The position numbers and the translations under genes are program-made. A stretch of 64,000 nucleotides of DNA from Micromonospora qiuiae. Lineage in GTDB: Bacteria > Actinomycetota > Actinomycetes > Mycobacteriales > Micromonosporaceae. The stretch's first letter is position 1. Every line of letters starts with the position of its first letter. This document shows, piece after piece, positions 1 to 8,910 of the stretch. The stretch covers positions 62,001 to 126,000 of the forward strand of contig NZ_BOPC01000023.1 of NCBI RefSeq assembly GCF_016863555.1. The letters are read 5' to 3'. The notes beneath the pieces were generated by a model. The model made no database searches and was not told the origin of the DNA. It saw only the letters and a list, made by a program, of their open reading frames with translations.

Positions 1-1347
1 GAGTCGGAACCGGGTGCCGAGGCCCGGGGCGCTGTGCACGGTCAGCCGGCCGCCGAGCAGCCGGGCGTTCTCCTGGGCGATGGCCAGGCCGAGCCCGCTG
101 CCGCCGCCGGAGCGCGCCGGGTCGACCTTGTGGAAGCGGTCGAACAGGCGCGGCAGGTGCTCGAGCGGGATACCGGGACCCTGGTCGTCGACCTCGAAGA
201 CCACGCGGCCGTGCCGCCGGGTGACGTGCGCCCGGATTTCGCCGTCGCCGTGCTGCACCGCGTTCGCGATCAGGTTGCCCAGCACCCGTTCCAGCCGGCG
301 CGGGTCGGTGCGCAGCCGGACCGGGTCGCCGTCGACGTCGACCCGGTCCCGCCAGCCGCGGGCGGCGAGGATCGCGTGCAGCAGGGCCGGCGCGTCCACG
401 TCGGCGTCGGCGACGGCCACCTGCCCCGCGTCCAGTCGGGAGATCTCCATCAGGTCCTCCACCAGTCGGCGTAGCCGGACCACATCGGTGACCAGCAGCT
501 CGCCGGCCCTACGGGCGTCGGCGGGCAGTTGGTCGAGGTGGTCGCGCAGCAGGGAGGCCGCGGCCACCAGGGCGGTGACCGGGGTACGCAGCTCGTGCGC
601 CACGTCGGCGGTGAACCGCCGCTCCCGCTCCTGCGCCCGGTGCAGCGCCGCGATCTTCGCCTCCAGCGCCTCGGCCATCTCGTTGAACGAGGCGGCCCAG
701 GCGCTGAACTCGTCCCGGCCATGGACCGGTAGCCGGGTGGCGAGCAGTCCTTCGGTGATCGCCCGCGCGGCTCGGCTGGCCCGCCCCACCGGTTCCAGGG
801 TGCGCCGGGCGAGCGTGTGCCCGACGGCGGCGGCGAGCAGCACCACCATGGCCCAGCCCGCCGCGAGGGCGTTGCGCAGCTGGTCCAGGCCGGCGGCGAG
901 ATCGCCCTCGTCGGTGATGACGTACAGCTCGACGGTGGAACCGGGGATCCGGCCGCCCACCACGAGCAGCCGGGACAGCCCGGCGCGTTCGTAGCCGAGC
1001 TGTCCGGCCGCGACCGTGGCCCGCAGCTGATCGCCCAGCGGCGGCGCGTACGCCGGATGCGACGGCCAGGCGTCCCCGGCGACGAGCACCACGTGCCGGC
1101 CGCTGCCCTCGAAGCTGGTGAGCAGCTCGGCGCGGCGCTGTTCGGTCAGCGGCAGGAACTGACCGGCCAGCACCAGTTGGTAGCGGGCGTCGGCGGCGGC
1201 GGCGTGCAGCGAGGCGTCGTGGCGGGCCTGCCGCAGCAGCAGGTAGGACCCGCCGGCGAGGACCCCCGCGGAGACCCCGGCGACGAGCACGAACGCGATG
1301 GTCAGCCGGCGGCGCAGCCGGCCGGGGCGTACGGTGTCGGGGAGCAT
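1..1347 (-). CDS. Sensor histidine kinase, C-terminal end cut by window edge
   Basis: This is the sensor kinase of a two-component system. It senses an unknown extracellular signal and phosphorylates the response regulator encoded just upstream. The reading frame starts at an ATG at 1347 and stays open to base 1, so 449 codons are visible. An N-terminal membrane segment (about residues 15-38) is followed by an extracytoplasmic sensor region, a second membrane segment, a HAMP-like linker and the H-box TADVAHELRTP with His251. The N-box NLIANAVQHG, G1 box DQGPGIP, F-box LFDRF and G2 box GGGSGLGLAI follow, so nearly the whole ATPase domain is present. The start lies 13 bp after the regulator stop, which implies co-transcription. 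Architecture and partner resemble AfsQ2 or CseC kinases; the exact orthologue is not certain. Confidence 0.93.
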   Translation of the reverse strand, partial: MLPDTVRPGRLRRRLTIAFVLVAGVSAGVLAGGSYLLLRQARHDASLHAAAADARYQLVLAGQFLPLTEQRRAELLTSFEGSGRHVVLVAGDAWPSHPAYAPPLGDQLRATVAAGQLGYERAGLSRLLVVGGRIPGSTVELYVITDEGDLAAGLDQLRNALAAGWAMVVLLAAAVGHTLARRTLEPVGRASRAARAITEGLLATRLPVHGRDEFSAWAASFNEMAEALEAKIAALHRAQERERRFTADVAHELRTPVTALVAAASLLRDHLDQLPADARRAGELLVTDVVRLRRLVEDLMEISRLDAGQVAVADADVDAPALLHAILAARGWRDRVDVDGDPVRLRTDPRRLERVLGNLIANAVQHGDGEIRAHVTRRHGRVVFEVDDQGPGIPLEHLPRLFDRFHKVDPARSGGGSGLGLAIAQENARLLGGRLTVHSAPGLGTRFRL

Positions 1348-1360
1348 CGCCGCCGCCCGA

Positions 1361-2041
1361 TCATCCGGCGGTGAACTTGTAGCCGGCACCGCGCACGGTG
1401 CGGATCAGTCGCGGGTTGCCGGGGTCGTCCTCGACCTTCCCGCGCAGCCGCTGCACCGCCACGTCAACCAGCCGGCTGTCGCCGAGGTAGCTGTGGTTCC
1501 AGACCCGTTCCAGCAGCAGTTCGCGGTTGAAGACCTGCCCGGGGCGGCGGGCCAGCTCCAGCAGCAGGCGGAACTCGGTGGCGGTCAACGGCAACTCGGC
1601 GCCGTCGCGGCGGGCCACGAAGGCGCCCGGGTCGATCTCCAGGCCGCCGATCCGCAGCGGGCCCGGCTCCGGCGGGGCGACCGTGCGGCGCAGCACCGAG
1701 CGGACCCGGGCCACCAGCTCGGGCAGGTCGAAGGGCTTGCGCAGGTAGTCGTCGGCGCCGCACTCCAGGCCGACCACCACGTCGATGGTGTCGGTGCGGG
1801 CGGTCAGCATGAGGATCGGCACCGTGCTGCTGCGCCGGATATCGCGGCACACCTCGAGGCCGTCCAGCCCGGGCAGCATCACGTCCAGCACGATCAGGTC
1901 GACCGGCCCGGCCCGCCAGGCCGCGAGGGCCTGCCGGCCGTCGACGGCGGTGTCGACCCGGAACCCGGCGCGGCGCAGCCCGAGGGCGGTGACCTCCCGG
2001 ATGGAGGCGTCGTCCTCGACCACCAGCACGCGGCCGTCCAT
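1361..2041 (-). CDS. OmpR/PhoB-family response regulator
   Basis: DNA-binding response regulator of 226 aa. The receiver domain (residues 4-115) shows the acidic pair Glu9-Asp10-Asp11, phospho-acceptor Asp53 in LIVLDVMLPG, the switch Thr80 and Lys102 in RKPF. The C-terminal winged helix (about 130-226) ends in the family signature VRGAGYKF. The open frame extends upstream, but the ATG at 2041 (MDGRVLVVEDD) is the family N-terminus. The gene is co-oriented with the kinase downstream and the AMIN-like gene upstream. Similarity in layout to AfsQ1/CseB, together with a GTAAC-N6-GTAAC element ahead of the operon, suggests autoregulation. Confidence 0.95.
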   Translation of the reverse strand: MDGRVLVVEDDASIREVTALGLRRAGFRVDTAVDGRQALAAWRAGPVDLIVLDVMLPGLDGLEVCRDIRRSSTVPILMLTARTDTIDVVVGLECGADDYLRKPFDLPELVARVRSVLRRTVAPPEPGPLRIGGLEIDPGAFVARRDGAELPLTATEFRLLLELARRPGQVFNRELLLERVWNHSYLGDSRLVDVAVQRLRGKVEDDPGNPRLIRTVRGAGYKFTAG

Positions 2042-2139
2042 GATGCACCCAGGGTAGTCCGCGGGCGGCCGGGCGTCGCTCGGCGTGACGGCCGGGAACG
2101 GGGGACCGGCCGGCGCCGGACCCCCGCCCCCACGGTCGG

Positions 2140-2706
2140 TCACTGCTGCCACTGGTGCGCCACGTCGAGCACGATCCGGCTGTGCGTGCCGGGGCCGGCC
2201 AGCAGGAAGACCCGGAACGGCAGCCGCGCCCGCACGCCGACGGCGAAGGTGGTGTAGCCCTCGAAGCTGCCGCCGAAGACCACGTCGCGCAGGGTCTGGT
2301 ACCGCACCACGTTCGCCGCGTGGTCGCCGACCCGGTATGGCACGGTGGCGAGGTGCTCGTCGTCGTAGGCCGGCGCGCGCAGCGAGACCCGCAGCAACGC
2401 GCCACCGGCGGTGTACGGCGACAGCGCCAGTCCTTCGCCGTCGGTGTACGTCTCGCCGTAGCCGACCGAGTAGCCGGTGACCGGACCGTCGAACTCGAAC
2501 ACCACGCGGTCGTGGCAGTCGTGCTGGCCGGTGCGTACGGCGATCAGGGGTGCGCTGCTCATCGGCCCGGTCGTCTTGTCCCCGCTGCCCCAGGTGATCC
2601 CGCAGTACGGCGCACCGGCCGCCGTCCCGGGTGTGGCGGTCGCGGCTGCGGCGAGCAGCGCCGCGAATGCCACGACCAGCGCGGTCATGGTCCTTCTGAT
2701 CCTCAT
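2140..2706 (-). CDS. Secreted AMIN-like domain protein
   Basis: Predicted exported protein of 188 aa. The N-terminus MRIRRTMTALVV plus a long Ala-rich hydrophobic stretch ending near TPGTAAGA is a Sec signal peptide; there is no lipobox cysteine. The body (FEFDGPVTGYSVGYG, then RDVVFGGSFEGYTTFAVGVR) fits the actinobacterial AMIN-like domain found in small cell-surface proteins of unknown role. AGAGAGGGAACG just upstream supports the ATG at 2706. It is the first gene before the two-component pair, 98 bp from the regulator, and may be an accessory sensor or a target of that system. Function is otherwise unknown. Confidence 0.8.
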   Translation of the reverse strand: MRIRRTMTALVVAFAALLAAAATATPGTAAGAPYCGITWGSGDKTTGPMSSAPLIAVRTGQHDCHDRVVFEFDGPVTGYSVGYGETYTDGEGLALSPYTAGGALLRVSLRAPAYDDEHLATVPYRVGDHAANVVRYQTLRDVVFGGSFEGYTTFAVGVRARLPFRVFLLAGPGTHSRIVLDVAHQWQQ

Positions 2707-2798
2707 CGTCGTTCCCTCTCTTCTTCGCCCGTCGCGTGCGGGCGGAGACCTTGTGGCTTCACTGTCGGAGTGGCGTGCCACCGGAGCTTCACCGTGAC

Positions 2799-2814
2799 GT
2801 AACACCCGGGTAAC
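2799..2814. promoter_or_regulatory. AfsQ1-like direct-repeat operator GTAAC-N6-GTAAC
   Basis: GTAAC ACCCGG GTAAC lies about 90 bp upstream of the AMIN-like gene and the two-component operon, with a further GTGAC directly abutting at 2794-2798. The spacing matches the GTnAC-n6-GTnAC motif reported for Streptomyces AfsQ1. I infer binding by the response regulator encoded in this operon. Confidence 0.5.
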
Positions 2815-2874
2815 AGCCGTCCCGGCGGTATGACACTTTTGCGATGACAGCCAGCCGACGGCGACGATTAACAT

Positions 2875-2900
2875 CGACGCACATCGATTGCGATGCGTCG
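2875..2900. promoter_or_regulatory. Imperfect inverted repeat upstream of the protease gene
   Basis: The arms CGACGCACATCG and CGATGCGTCG form an inverted repeat with one extra base, about 30 bp before the protease start. Snapalysin genes are often under LysR control in Streptomyces, but no LysR gene adjoins this one. It may be an operator; the binding protein is unknown. Confidence 0.3.
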
Positions 2901-2931
2901 GTGCGCCGCACAATCCGCAGGGGAGCGCGTG

Positions 2932-3753
2932 ATGATCCGACGACGACTGCTGCGCGTGGCCACCGCCGCGTTGGCGGCGGTGCTGGCGGCGACCGGGGTT
3001 CAGGTGGTGACCGCCACCGGCGCCTCGGCCGCCCGGACCGTCTACTACGACGCCAGCCGGGCCGGCGAGTTCCGGACCAACTTCGACCAGGCCGCCCAGA
3101 TCTGGAACAGCCGGGTCAGCAACGTCCGGCTGGTGCCGGGCACACCCGCCAGCGTCACCATCCTCGTCGACGACGGCTGGCCCCGGGCGCAGGTCACCGG
3201 GCTGGGCTCCGGCCGGATCTGGATGGGGTGGCAGGCGGTCAACCAGGGCTACCACCGCACCCGGATCGCCAGCCACGAACTCGGCCACATCCTCGGCCTG
3301 CCCGACCGGCGCACCGGGCTCTGCTCCGACCTGATGTCCGGCAGCAGCGCCCCGGTCTCCTGCACCAACGCCAATCCCAGCTCGGCCGAGGCCAACCGGG
3401 TCGACCAGCTCTTCGCCGGCAGCCTCAGCTCGGCCGTCACCGGCAGCTACACCTGGACCGGGGACTCCGACGTCGGGACGTTCGTGGTCGGCGGTCGGCC
3501 GGCCACCGAGAACTACCCGTGGCTGGTGTACACCTCGGGCTGCACCGGCACCCTGATCAAGGCCAACTGGGTGCCTCCATCTTCGGTGACCTGCCCGCCA
3601 TCCGCTCCTGGATCAACACCCAGGTCGGGGGTCTTTCCGCCTGAGTCCGGTCCTCCCCTCCCGCGCGAATGGGCGCGCGCGGGAGGGGATCGGCGGCGTG
3701 CGATAGTGGATGGTCGTGAAGCGGTACGGGATGTTGATCCTGCCTTCGAGTAA
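2932..3753 (+). CDS. Snapalysin-type zinc metalloprotease with truncated trypsin-like tail
   Basis: Secreted small neutral protease of the M7 (snapalysin) family. From the ATG at 2932 (GGGGAG upstream; GTG at 2929 also possible) a signal peptide runs to about residue 34 (TGASAA). The metzincin-like motif HELGHILGLPD at 115-125 supplies the zinc ligands His115, His119 and Asp125. From residue 185, VVGGRPATENYPWLVY and TGTLIKANW look like the start of a trypsin-like S1 domain that stops abruptly at Trp213. After that the frame reads through unrelated Pro-rich codons to 3753 and overlaps the next gene. The other frame at 3570-3644 gives the expected S1 C-terminus, so an internal deletion shifted the frame. 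The M7 domain looks intact; the tail is probably junk. Confidence 0.8.
   Translation: MIRRRLLRVATAALAAVLAATGVQVVTATGASAARTVYYDASRAGEFRTNFDQAAQIWNSRVSNVRLVPGTPASVTILVDDGWPRAQVTGLGSGRIWMGWQAVNQGYHRTRIASHELGHILGLPDRRTGLCSDLMSGSSAPVSCTNANPSSAEANRVDQLFAGSLSSAVTGSYTWTGDSDVGTFVVGGRPATENYPWLVYTSGCTGTLIKANWVPPSSVTCPPSAPGSTPRSGVFPPESGPPLPREWARAGGDRRRAIVDGREAVRDVDPAFE
3570..3644 (+). pseudogene. Out-of-frame remnant of the S1 protease C-terminus
   Basis: In the frame starting at 3570 the sequence reads GDLPAIRSWINTQ and reaches TGA at 3642-3644. This matches the end of trypsin-like domains, where a G-x-Y/F-G-D-L helix ends in SWI. The His, Asp and Ser catalytic blocks between Trp213 and this remnant are absent. 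A strong terminator follows the TGA 11 bp later, which supports 3644 as the ancestral gene end. Confidence 0.6.
3655..3688 (+). terminator. Hairpin terminator after the protease gene
   Basis: CCCCTCCCGCGCG (3655-3667) and CGCGCGGGAGGGG (3676-3688) pair perfectly over 13 bp with an 8-nt loop. It lies 11 bp past the ancestral stop at 3644 and before the methyltransferase start. Confidence 0.75.
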
Positions 3754-4762
3754 CCGGGTGTACGCCGGCGCCGCCGTCGACCTGACGCGGGCCGAGCTGA
3801 AGATTTTCGGGGACGCGGTGTTGGGCGGGCGGATCGGGGCGGTGGAGACCGACACCGTCGGCGGGGTCCGCTACGTCACGTTCGACGTCGACGGCGGGCT
3901 GAGCGAGCGGGACGCGGCGCTGCTGGGTAACCTCTCCAGCGCGTACGCGCTGTTCGAGTTCGTCGGCGATCTGCTGCGCCCGGTGCCGCTGACCCGGCTG
4001 GACCGCTTCGACGACGATCTGATCACCATCCAGAAGTACCCGGGCAAGACCAACGAACAGTTCACCAAACTGCTGCTCAACCTCACCCTGCTCGCCTCTG
4101 CCTGGGCCGAGGAGCTGCTCACCCGGCGGTTCCGGGTGTTGGACCCGCTCTGCGGCCGGGGCACCACGGTCAACCAGGCGATGATGTACGGCTTCGACGC
4201 CGCCGGCCTGGACCGGGACGGCAAGGACTTCGAGTCGTACCAGGCGTTCCTGACCACCTGGCTCAAACGCAAGCGGATCACGCACCGGGTGCTGGAGTCC
4301 GGGCCGGTACGCCGGGAACGCAAGGTGGTCGGCCGGCGGCTGCGGCTGGAGGTGGCCGCCTCGAAGGAGGCGCGCAAGGCCGGCGACGTGCAGACGGTGG
4401 ACGTGGTCAGCGCCGACACCACCCGGGCCGGCGAGTTCTTCCGCCCGGAGAGCATCGACCTGGTGGTGGCCGACGCGCCGTACGGCGTCCAGCACGGCAG
4501 CCGTACCGCCGAGCAGGGCCTGGCCCGCGACCCGCTGGCCCTGCTCGCCGCCGCCGCGCCGGGCTGGGCGCGACTGCTACGCCCCGGCGGTGCCCTCGGC
4601 ATCTCCTGGAACACCAACGTGGCCCGGCGTGAGGCCGCCGCCGAACGCCTGACCGCCGCCGGCCTCACCGTCCTGGACCACGCCCCCTGGCACTCCCTGA
4701 CCCACCGCGTAGACCAGGCCATAACCCGCGACATCCTCATAGCCCACAAACCCACCCCCTAA
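3710..4762 (+). CDS. TRM11/UPF0020-type SAM-dependent methyltransferase
   Basis: Predicted RNA (or DNA) methyltransferase of 350 aa. The N-terminal half (about 1-120) resembles the THUMP/ferredoxin-like part of TRM11-type enzymes. The Rossmann half carries the SAM motif VLDPLCGRGTT (about 145-155) and the catalytic-type motif VVADAPYG (about 250-257), a D-A-P-Y variant of the N/D-P-P-Y motif of amino-methyltransferases. The C-terminus has the usual GISWNTNV block. Start is ATG 3710 or GTG 3716; the ribosome-binding site is weak for both. The gene stands alone downstream of a terminator. The family modifies tRNA guanosines in archaea and eukaryotes; the substrate here is unknown. Confidence 0.85.
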   Translation: MVVKRYGMLILPSSNRVYAGAAVDLTRAELKIFGDAVLGGRIGAVETDTVGGVRYVTFDVDGGLSERDAALLGNLSSAYALFEFVGDLLRPVPLTRLDRFDDDLITIQKYPGKTNEQFTKLLLNLTLLASAWAEELLTRRFRVLDPLCGRGTTVNQAMMYGFDAAGLDRDGKDFESYQAFLTTWLKRKRITHRVLESGPVRRERKVVGRRLRLEVAASKEARKAGDVQTVDVVSADTTRAGEFFRPESIDLVVADAPYGVQHGSRTAEQGLARDPLALLAAAAPGWARLLRPGGALGISWNTNVARREAAAERLTAAGLTVLDHAPWHSLTHRVDQAITRDILIAHKPTP

Positions 4763-4811
4763 CCCATCCCACCCGTATAGCCCCAGAGCCCTCGAGCCCG
4801 GCCGCCAGAGC

Positions 4812-4891
4812 CCTCGCGATCTTGCACTTTCGGTCGGGATATAAGCCACGGAACACCGCTTATCAGCGACCAAAGGCGCAAGATCGCGAGG
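4812..4891. repeat. Long palindromic intergenic element, copy 1
   Basis: An 80-nt near-palindrome between the methyltransferase and esterase genes. The outer arms CCTCGCGATCTTGC (4812-4825) and GCAAGATCGCGAGG (4878-4891) pair perfectly over 14 bp; the inner arms ATAAGC/GCTTAT close an 11-nt loop. The left arm CGCGATCTTGCACTT aligns with the palindrome at 53879-53945, so both belong to one dispersed family. It may also act as a terminator. Confidence 0.7.
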
Positions 4892-4956
4892 AGGAGTGAG
4901 GGGGGGATGGGGAGGTTGACGGGAGTGGGGTGGGTGGTGACAATCGATTTACGTAA

Positions 4957-6168
<1,212 letters not shown>

Positions 6169-6200
6169 CCGCGACCACCGCCGGCTCGGGTCAGAAAGCT

Positions 6201-6237
6201 CCCGACCGGCCTCAGCGGCCCTTGGCCTGAGGTCGGG
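6201..6237. terminator. Hairpin between convergent genes
   Basis: CCCGACC (6201-6207) pairs with GGTCGGG (6231-6237). The hairpin includes the stop codon of the sulfatase-fold gene and lies 33 bp after the esterase stop, so it could end both transcripts. Confidence 0.45.
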
Positions 6238-7996
6238 CGGGGGTGGGGCCGAAGGTGGTGAGGAAGCGGTCGCGGAAGGCGTCCATCGGCCAGACCGGGG
6301 CGGCGGTGTCCGGCGTCAGGCCCTCCTGCCAGCCCCAGTCGGTGATCCGCTCCAGCACCGCAGGGTCCTTCGCCAACAGGTGGATCGGCACGTCCGGGTT
6401 GGGGTTGTCGCCGGTGACCACCGGGGCGGGCTGGTGGTCGCCCACGATGACCAGCACGGTGTCGTCGTCGCCGTAGGTCTCCAGGTAGGAGATCAGGGTA
6501 CGCAGCGTGTAGCTGATCGAGTGCCGGTACCCGGTGCGGGCCTGTGCCGCCGGGGTGCCGATGACGCCCTGCCGGAACACCTCGCCGTCGTCGATGTCGT
6601 CCCACCCGACCAGCGAGGGCACCTTGGTCCACGGTGAGTGGCTGGAGACCAGCGACAGCTCGGCCATCACCGGCCGGTCTCGCGGCCCGGCGAGTTCGCG
6701 CTGGTGGAACCGGTGCAGAGCGAACTGGTCGGGCATCGGCGCGAAGGCGAACCTCGGTCCCTGATAGCCCAGGTCGGGCCCACTGTAGAACTGCTCGTAG
6801 CCGTAGAACGCCCCCTCCGGCCACGCCTGGTTGACCGCCGGCATCACCCCGACCGTGCGCCACTGCGCTCGGGCGAAGGCGTCGCCGAGGGTGAACCGGT
6901 CGCTGGCGAGCAGGCTCTTGTGGCGCTGGTTGTTGTCGATCCACAACCCGGACAGCAGGGTGGCGTGCGCCAGCCAGCTCGCCCCGCCCACCGTCGGGGA
7001 GGTGAGGAAGCCGCTGCGGGCGGCGAAGCCCTTCGTGGCCAGCCGTTGCGCGCCCTCGTCGAGGCTCCGTTGGATAGACGCGAACTCGGGGTCGGAGATC
7101 GCGTCCCGGCCGTAGCTCTCCACGAACGCGATCAGCACGTTCTTGCCGCGCAGCCCGGTGAGCAACTGGTCGGCGGGCACGTCCCGGAACGGGTCGACGC
7201 CCACCTCGGTGGCGAACGCCTTGCGGTCGGCCAGCCGGGCCCGCACCTCGGACGCGTGCTCGTGGACGAGGGCGCTGGCGTTGGTGTCGGCCACCAGCAC
7301 GCCGGTCACGATCCGGGCCTGGAACGCGGCGAGCAGCGCCCAGACCACCACCAGCGTGGCGACGACGCGGGTGGCGCCCGTGCGGTGCCGGACCAGCAGC
7401 CCGGACAACCGCACCGCGGACAGCGCGCTCAGCACGGGTACGGCCAGCAGCACCAGACCGAGACCCACCGCGATGGCGATCGCGCCGGGCCGGCCGATCG
7501 ACTCGGCCACGAAGGTGAACGCCTCGTCGAGCAGCGACCAGTCCAGCACCAGGTCGAAGGGGCGACCCAGCGAGGAGTAGAAGCCCAGATCGCCCACCTT
7601 CACCGCGACGATCAGGCCGAGCAGCACGCCGGAGACCGCCGCCACCACCCGCCGGGAGCGGCCAGGCAGGGCGAGCAGCAGCGCGGCGAGCAGCAACGCC
7701 TCCAGCGGAATCCGCAGGAACGCGCCGGGTGCGATCTGCCAGGGCCGGTTGGGCAGGGTCAGCGCGACCAGCACCAGCGCGGCGGCCAGGCCACTGACCA
7801 TCCCGGCCAGCACTCGGCGCCACCGGCCGGGCTGTTCGGTCGGGCCGGTCTCGCTCGCTGTGGCGCGGCGGGGGCCGGCCGCTGCGGTGTCCGGGCGCTG
7901 TGTCGGGCCGGTCTCGCTCGCCGTGCTGGCAGGCTCCCGGCTCGGTGCGGTGTCCGGCCCGGCGGTGGCAGCCGTGGCCTGATCGGAGATCGACAA
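6212..7996 (-). CDS. Membrane sulfatase-fold enzyme, LTA-synthase-like
   Basis: Integral membrane protein of 594 aa. A Pro/Thr/Ala-rich cytoplasmic N-terminus (1-58) is followed by about five membrane helices (60-245) and a large extracytoplasmic alkaline-phosphatase/sulfatase domain (about 285-590). Visible landmarks are NVLIAFVESYGRD (first metal site), TSPTVGGASWLAHATLLSG (nucleophile region) and VIVGDHQPAP (C-terminal metal ligands). The family includes lipoteichoic-acid synthase and phosphoethanolamine transferases, which move phospho-headgroups on the outer face of the membrane. It lies 14 bp behind the CDP-alcohol phosphatidyltransferase gene and is surely co-transcribed. In context it may place or remove a phospholipid-derived group on the product of the pterin-like cluster. 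Substrate unknown. Confidence 0.85.
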   Translation of the reverse strand: MSISDQATAATAGPDTAPSREPASTASETGPTQRPDTAAAGPRRATASETGPTEQPGRWRRVLAGMVSGLAAALVLVALTLPNRPWQIAPGAFLRIPLEALLLAALLLALPGRSRRVVAAVSGVLLGLIVAVKVGDLGFYSSLGRPFDLVLDWSLLDEAFTFVAESIGRPGAIAIAVGLGLVLLAVPVLSALSAVRLSGLLVRHRTGATRVVATLVVVWALLAAFQARIVTGVLVADTNASALVHEHASEVRARLADRKAFATEVGVDPFRDVPADQLLTGLRGKNVLIAFVESYGRDAISDPEFASIQRSLDEGAQRLATKGFAARSGFLTSPTVGGASWLAHATLLSGLWIDNNQRHKSLLASDRFTLGDAFARAQWRTVGVMPAVNQAWPEGAFYGYEQFYSGPDLGYQGPRFAFAPMPDQFALHRFHQRELAGPRDRPVMAELSLVSSHSPWTKVPSLVGWDDIDDGEVFRQGVIGTPAAQARTGYRHSISYTLRTLISYLETYGDDDTVLVIVGDHQPAPVVTGDNPNPDVPIHLLAKDPAVLERITDWGWQEGLTPDTAAPVWPMDAFRDRFLTTFGPTPARPQAKGR

Positions 7997-8010
7997 CTGG
8001 TTCTCCCGGA

Positions 8011-8814
8011 TCAGCGCAGCGACAGGACGGGCGCGGTCGACAGGTCACGGCCCTCGGGCCGGTCGATGCTCCGCCTGGCGATCGGCACCGTCGGCACGAG
8101 CAGCGCCGGCACCGGCCGGCCGGCGCGGTGGCGCCACAACCAGACCACGTCCCGGCCGAACGACTCGACGAGCATGCCGAGCGCCACGACCAGCAGCAGC
8201 GCCGTCAGCGGCCCCGGCAGTACCTCGGAGGCGGCGACCGCGAGCATGATCCCCTGGACCGCGGCGACCACCTTACGCCAGTAGCGGGGCGGCAGTTGCG
8301 CGTCCAACCAGGACAGCAGCCAGCCGGCGACCAGGAACGCGTACCGCATGACCCCGATGAGGAGCACCCAGGCCCCGACCGACGGGGCGACGTAGAGGCT
8401 CAGCATCAGCACCAGGAACGAGTCGACCTCCATGTCGAAGCGGGCACCGAGGGCGCTGACCGTCCCGGTGCGCCGGGCCACCTGGCCATCGACGGCGTCC
8501 AACGCCAGGGCCACCGCCATCGTGGCGACCAGCACACCGGCCGGCGCGGCGCGGCCGGTGACCAGCGCGTCGGTGATCAGCGCGGTCACCCCGCCGACCA
8601 GCAGCCCACGGCCCATGGTGACCCAGTCGGCCGGACCGAGCCGGGCCGAGCCGGCGCGCCGCAGGCCACGAAGGAGCGCCAGGCAGGTCACGGCGCCGTA
8701 CGCCAGCCCGGCCAGCCAGCCCACCGGGCTGAGACCGACCGCCGCAGCGAGCCCGGCCAGTAGGACGATCTGGACGATCAGCCCGATTTGCGGACCGGTT
8801 CGAACCTTGGACAC
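8011..8814 (-). CDS. CDP-alcohol phosphatidyltransferase
   Basis: Integral membrane enzyme of 267 aa that joins a CDP-linked lipid or alcohol to a hydroxyl acceptor. The signature D-G-x2-A-R-x8-G-x3-D-x3-D is present as VDGQVARRTG followed by GARFDMEVD, with all the metal-binding aspartates. About six to seven membrane helices are seen. GTG at 8814 is preceded by GGAGGCACG, which fixes the start; longer upstream frames are shadows. It is the first gene of the leftward operon with the sulfatase-fold enzyme, divergent from the dehydrogenase gene. The housekeeping PgsA and PssA enzymes are unlikely in this setting, so a dedicated lipid headgroup is inferred. Confidence 0.9.
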   Translation of the reverse strand: MSKVRTGPQIGLIVQIVLLAGLAAAVGLSPVGWLAGLAYGAVTCLALLRGLRRAGSARLGPADWVTMGRGLLVGGVTALITDALVTGRAAPAGVLVATMAVALALDAVDGQVARRTGTVSALGARFDMEVDSFLVLMLSLYVAPSVGAWVLLIGVMRYAFLVAGWLLSWLDAQLPPRYWRKVVAAVQGIMLAVAASEVLPGPLTALLLVVALGMLVESFGRDVVWLWRHRAGRPVPALLVPTVPIARRSIDRPEGRDLSTAPVLSLR

Positions 8815-8910
8815 CGTGCCTCCGTGTTTATGATCGACGACCCCTGTCAGGGACATACGGGAAATACGACCGATCGGTTCGGTCCGGACGCAGGTAAGGG
8901 AGAAGTGCCG
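8815..8910. promoter_or_regulatory. Divergent promoter region of the pterin-like cluster
   Basis: This 96-bp gap separates the two operons of the cluster and must hold both promoters. It contains the palindromes CCCTGTCAGGG (8842-8852) and ACCGATCGGT (8869-8878), which could be operators. No clear -35/-10 pair was recognised. Confidence 0.45.

Noticed and set aside
4812..4891. Palindromic element considered as a CRISPR repeat or tRNA
   Set aside because: There is a single copy at this site with no spacers, no cas genes, and no cloverleaf or TTCGA loop.
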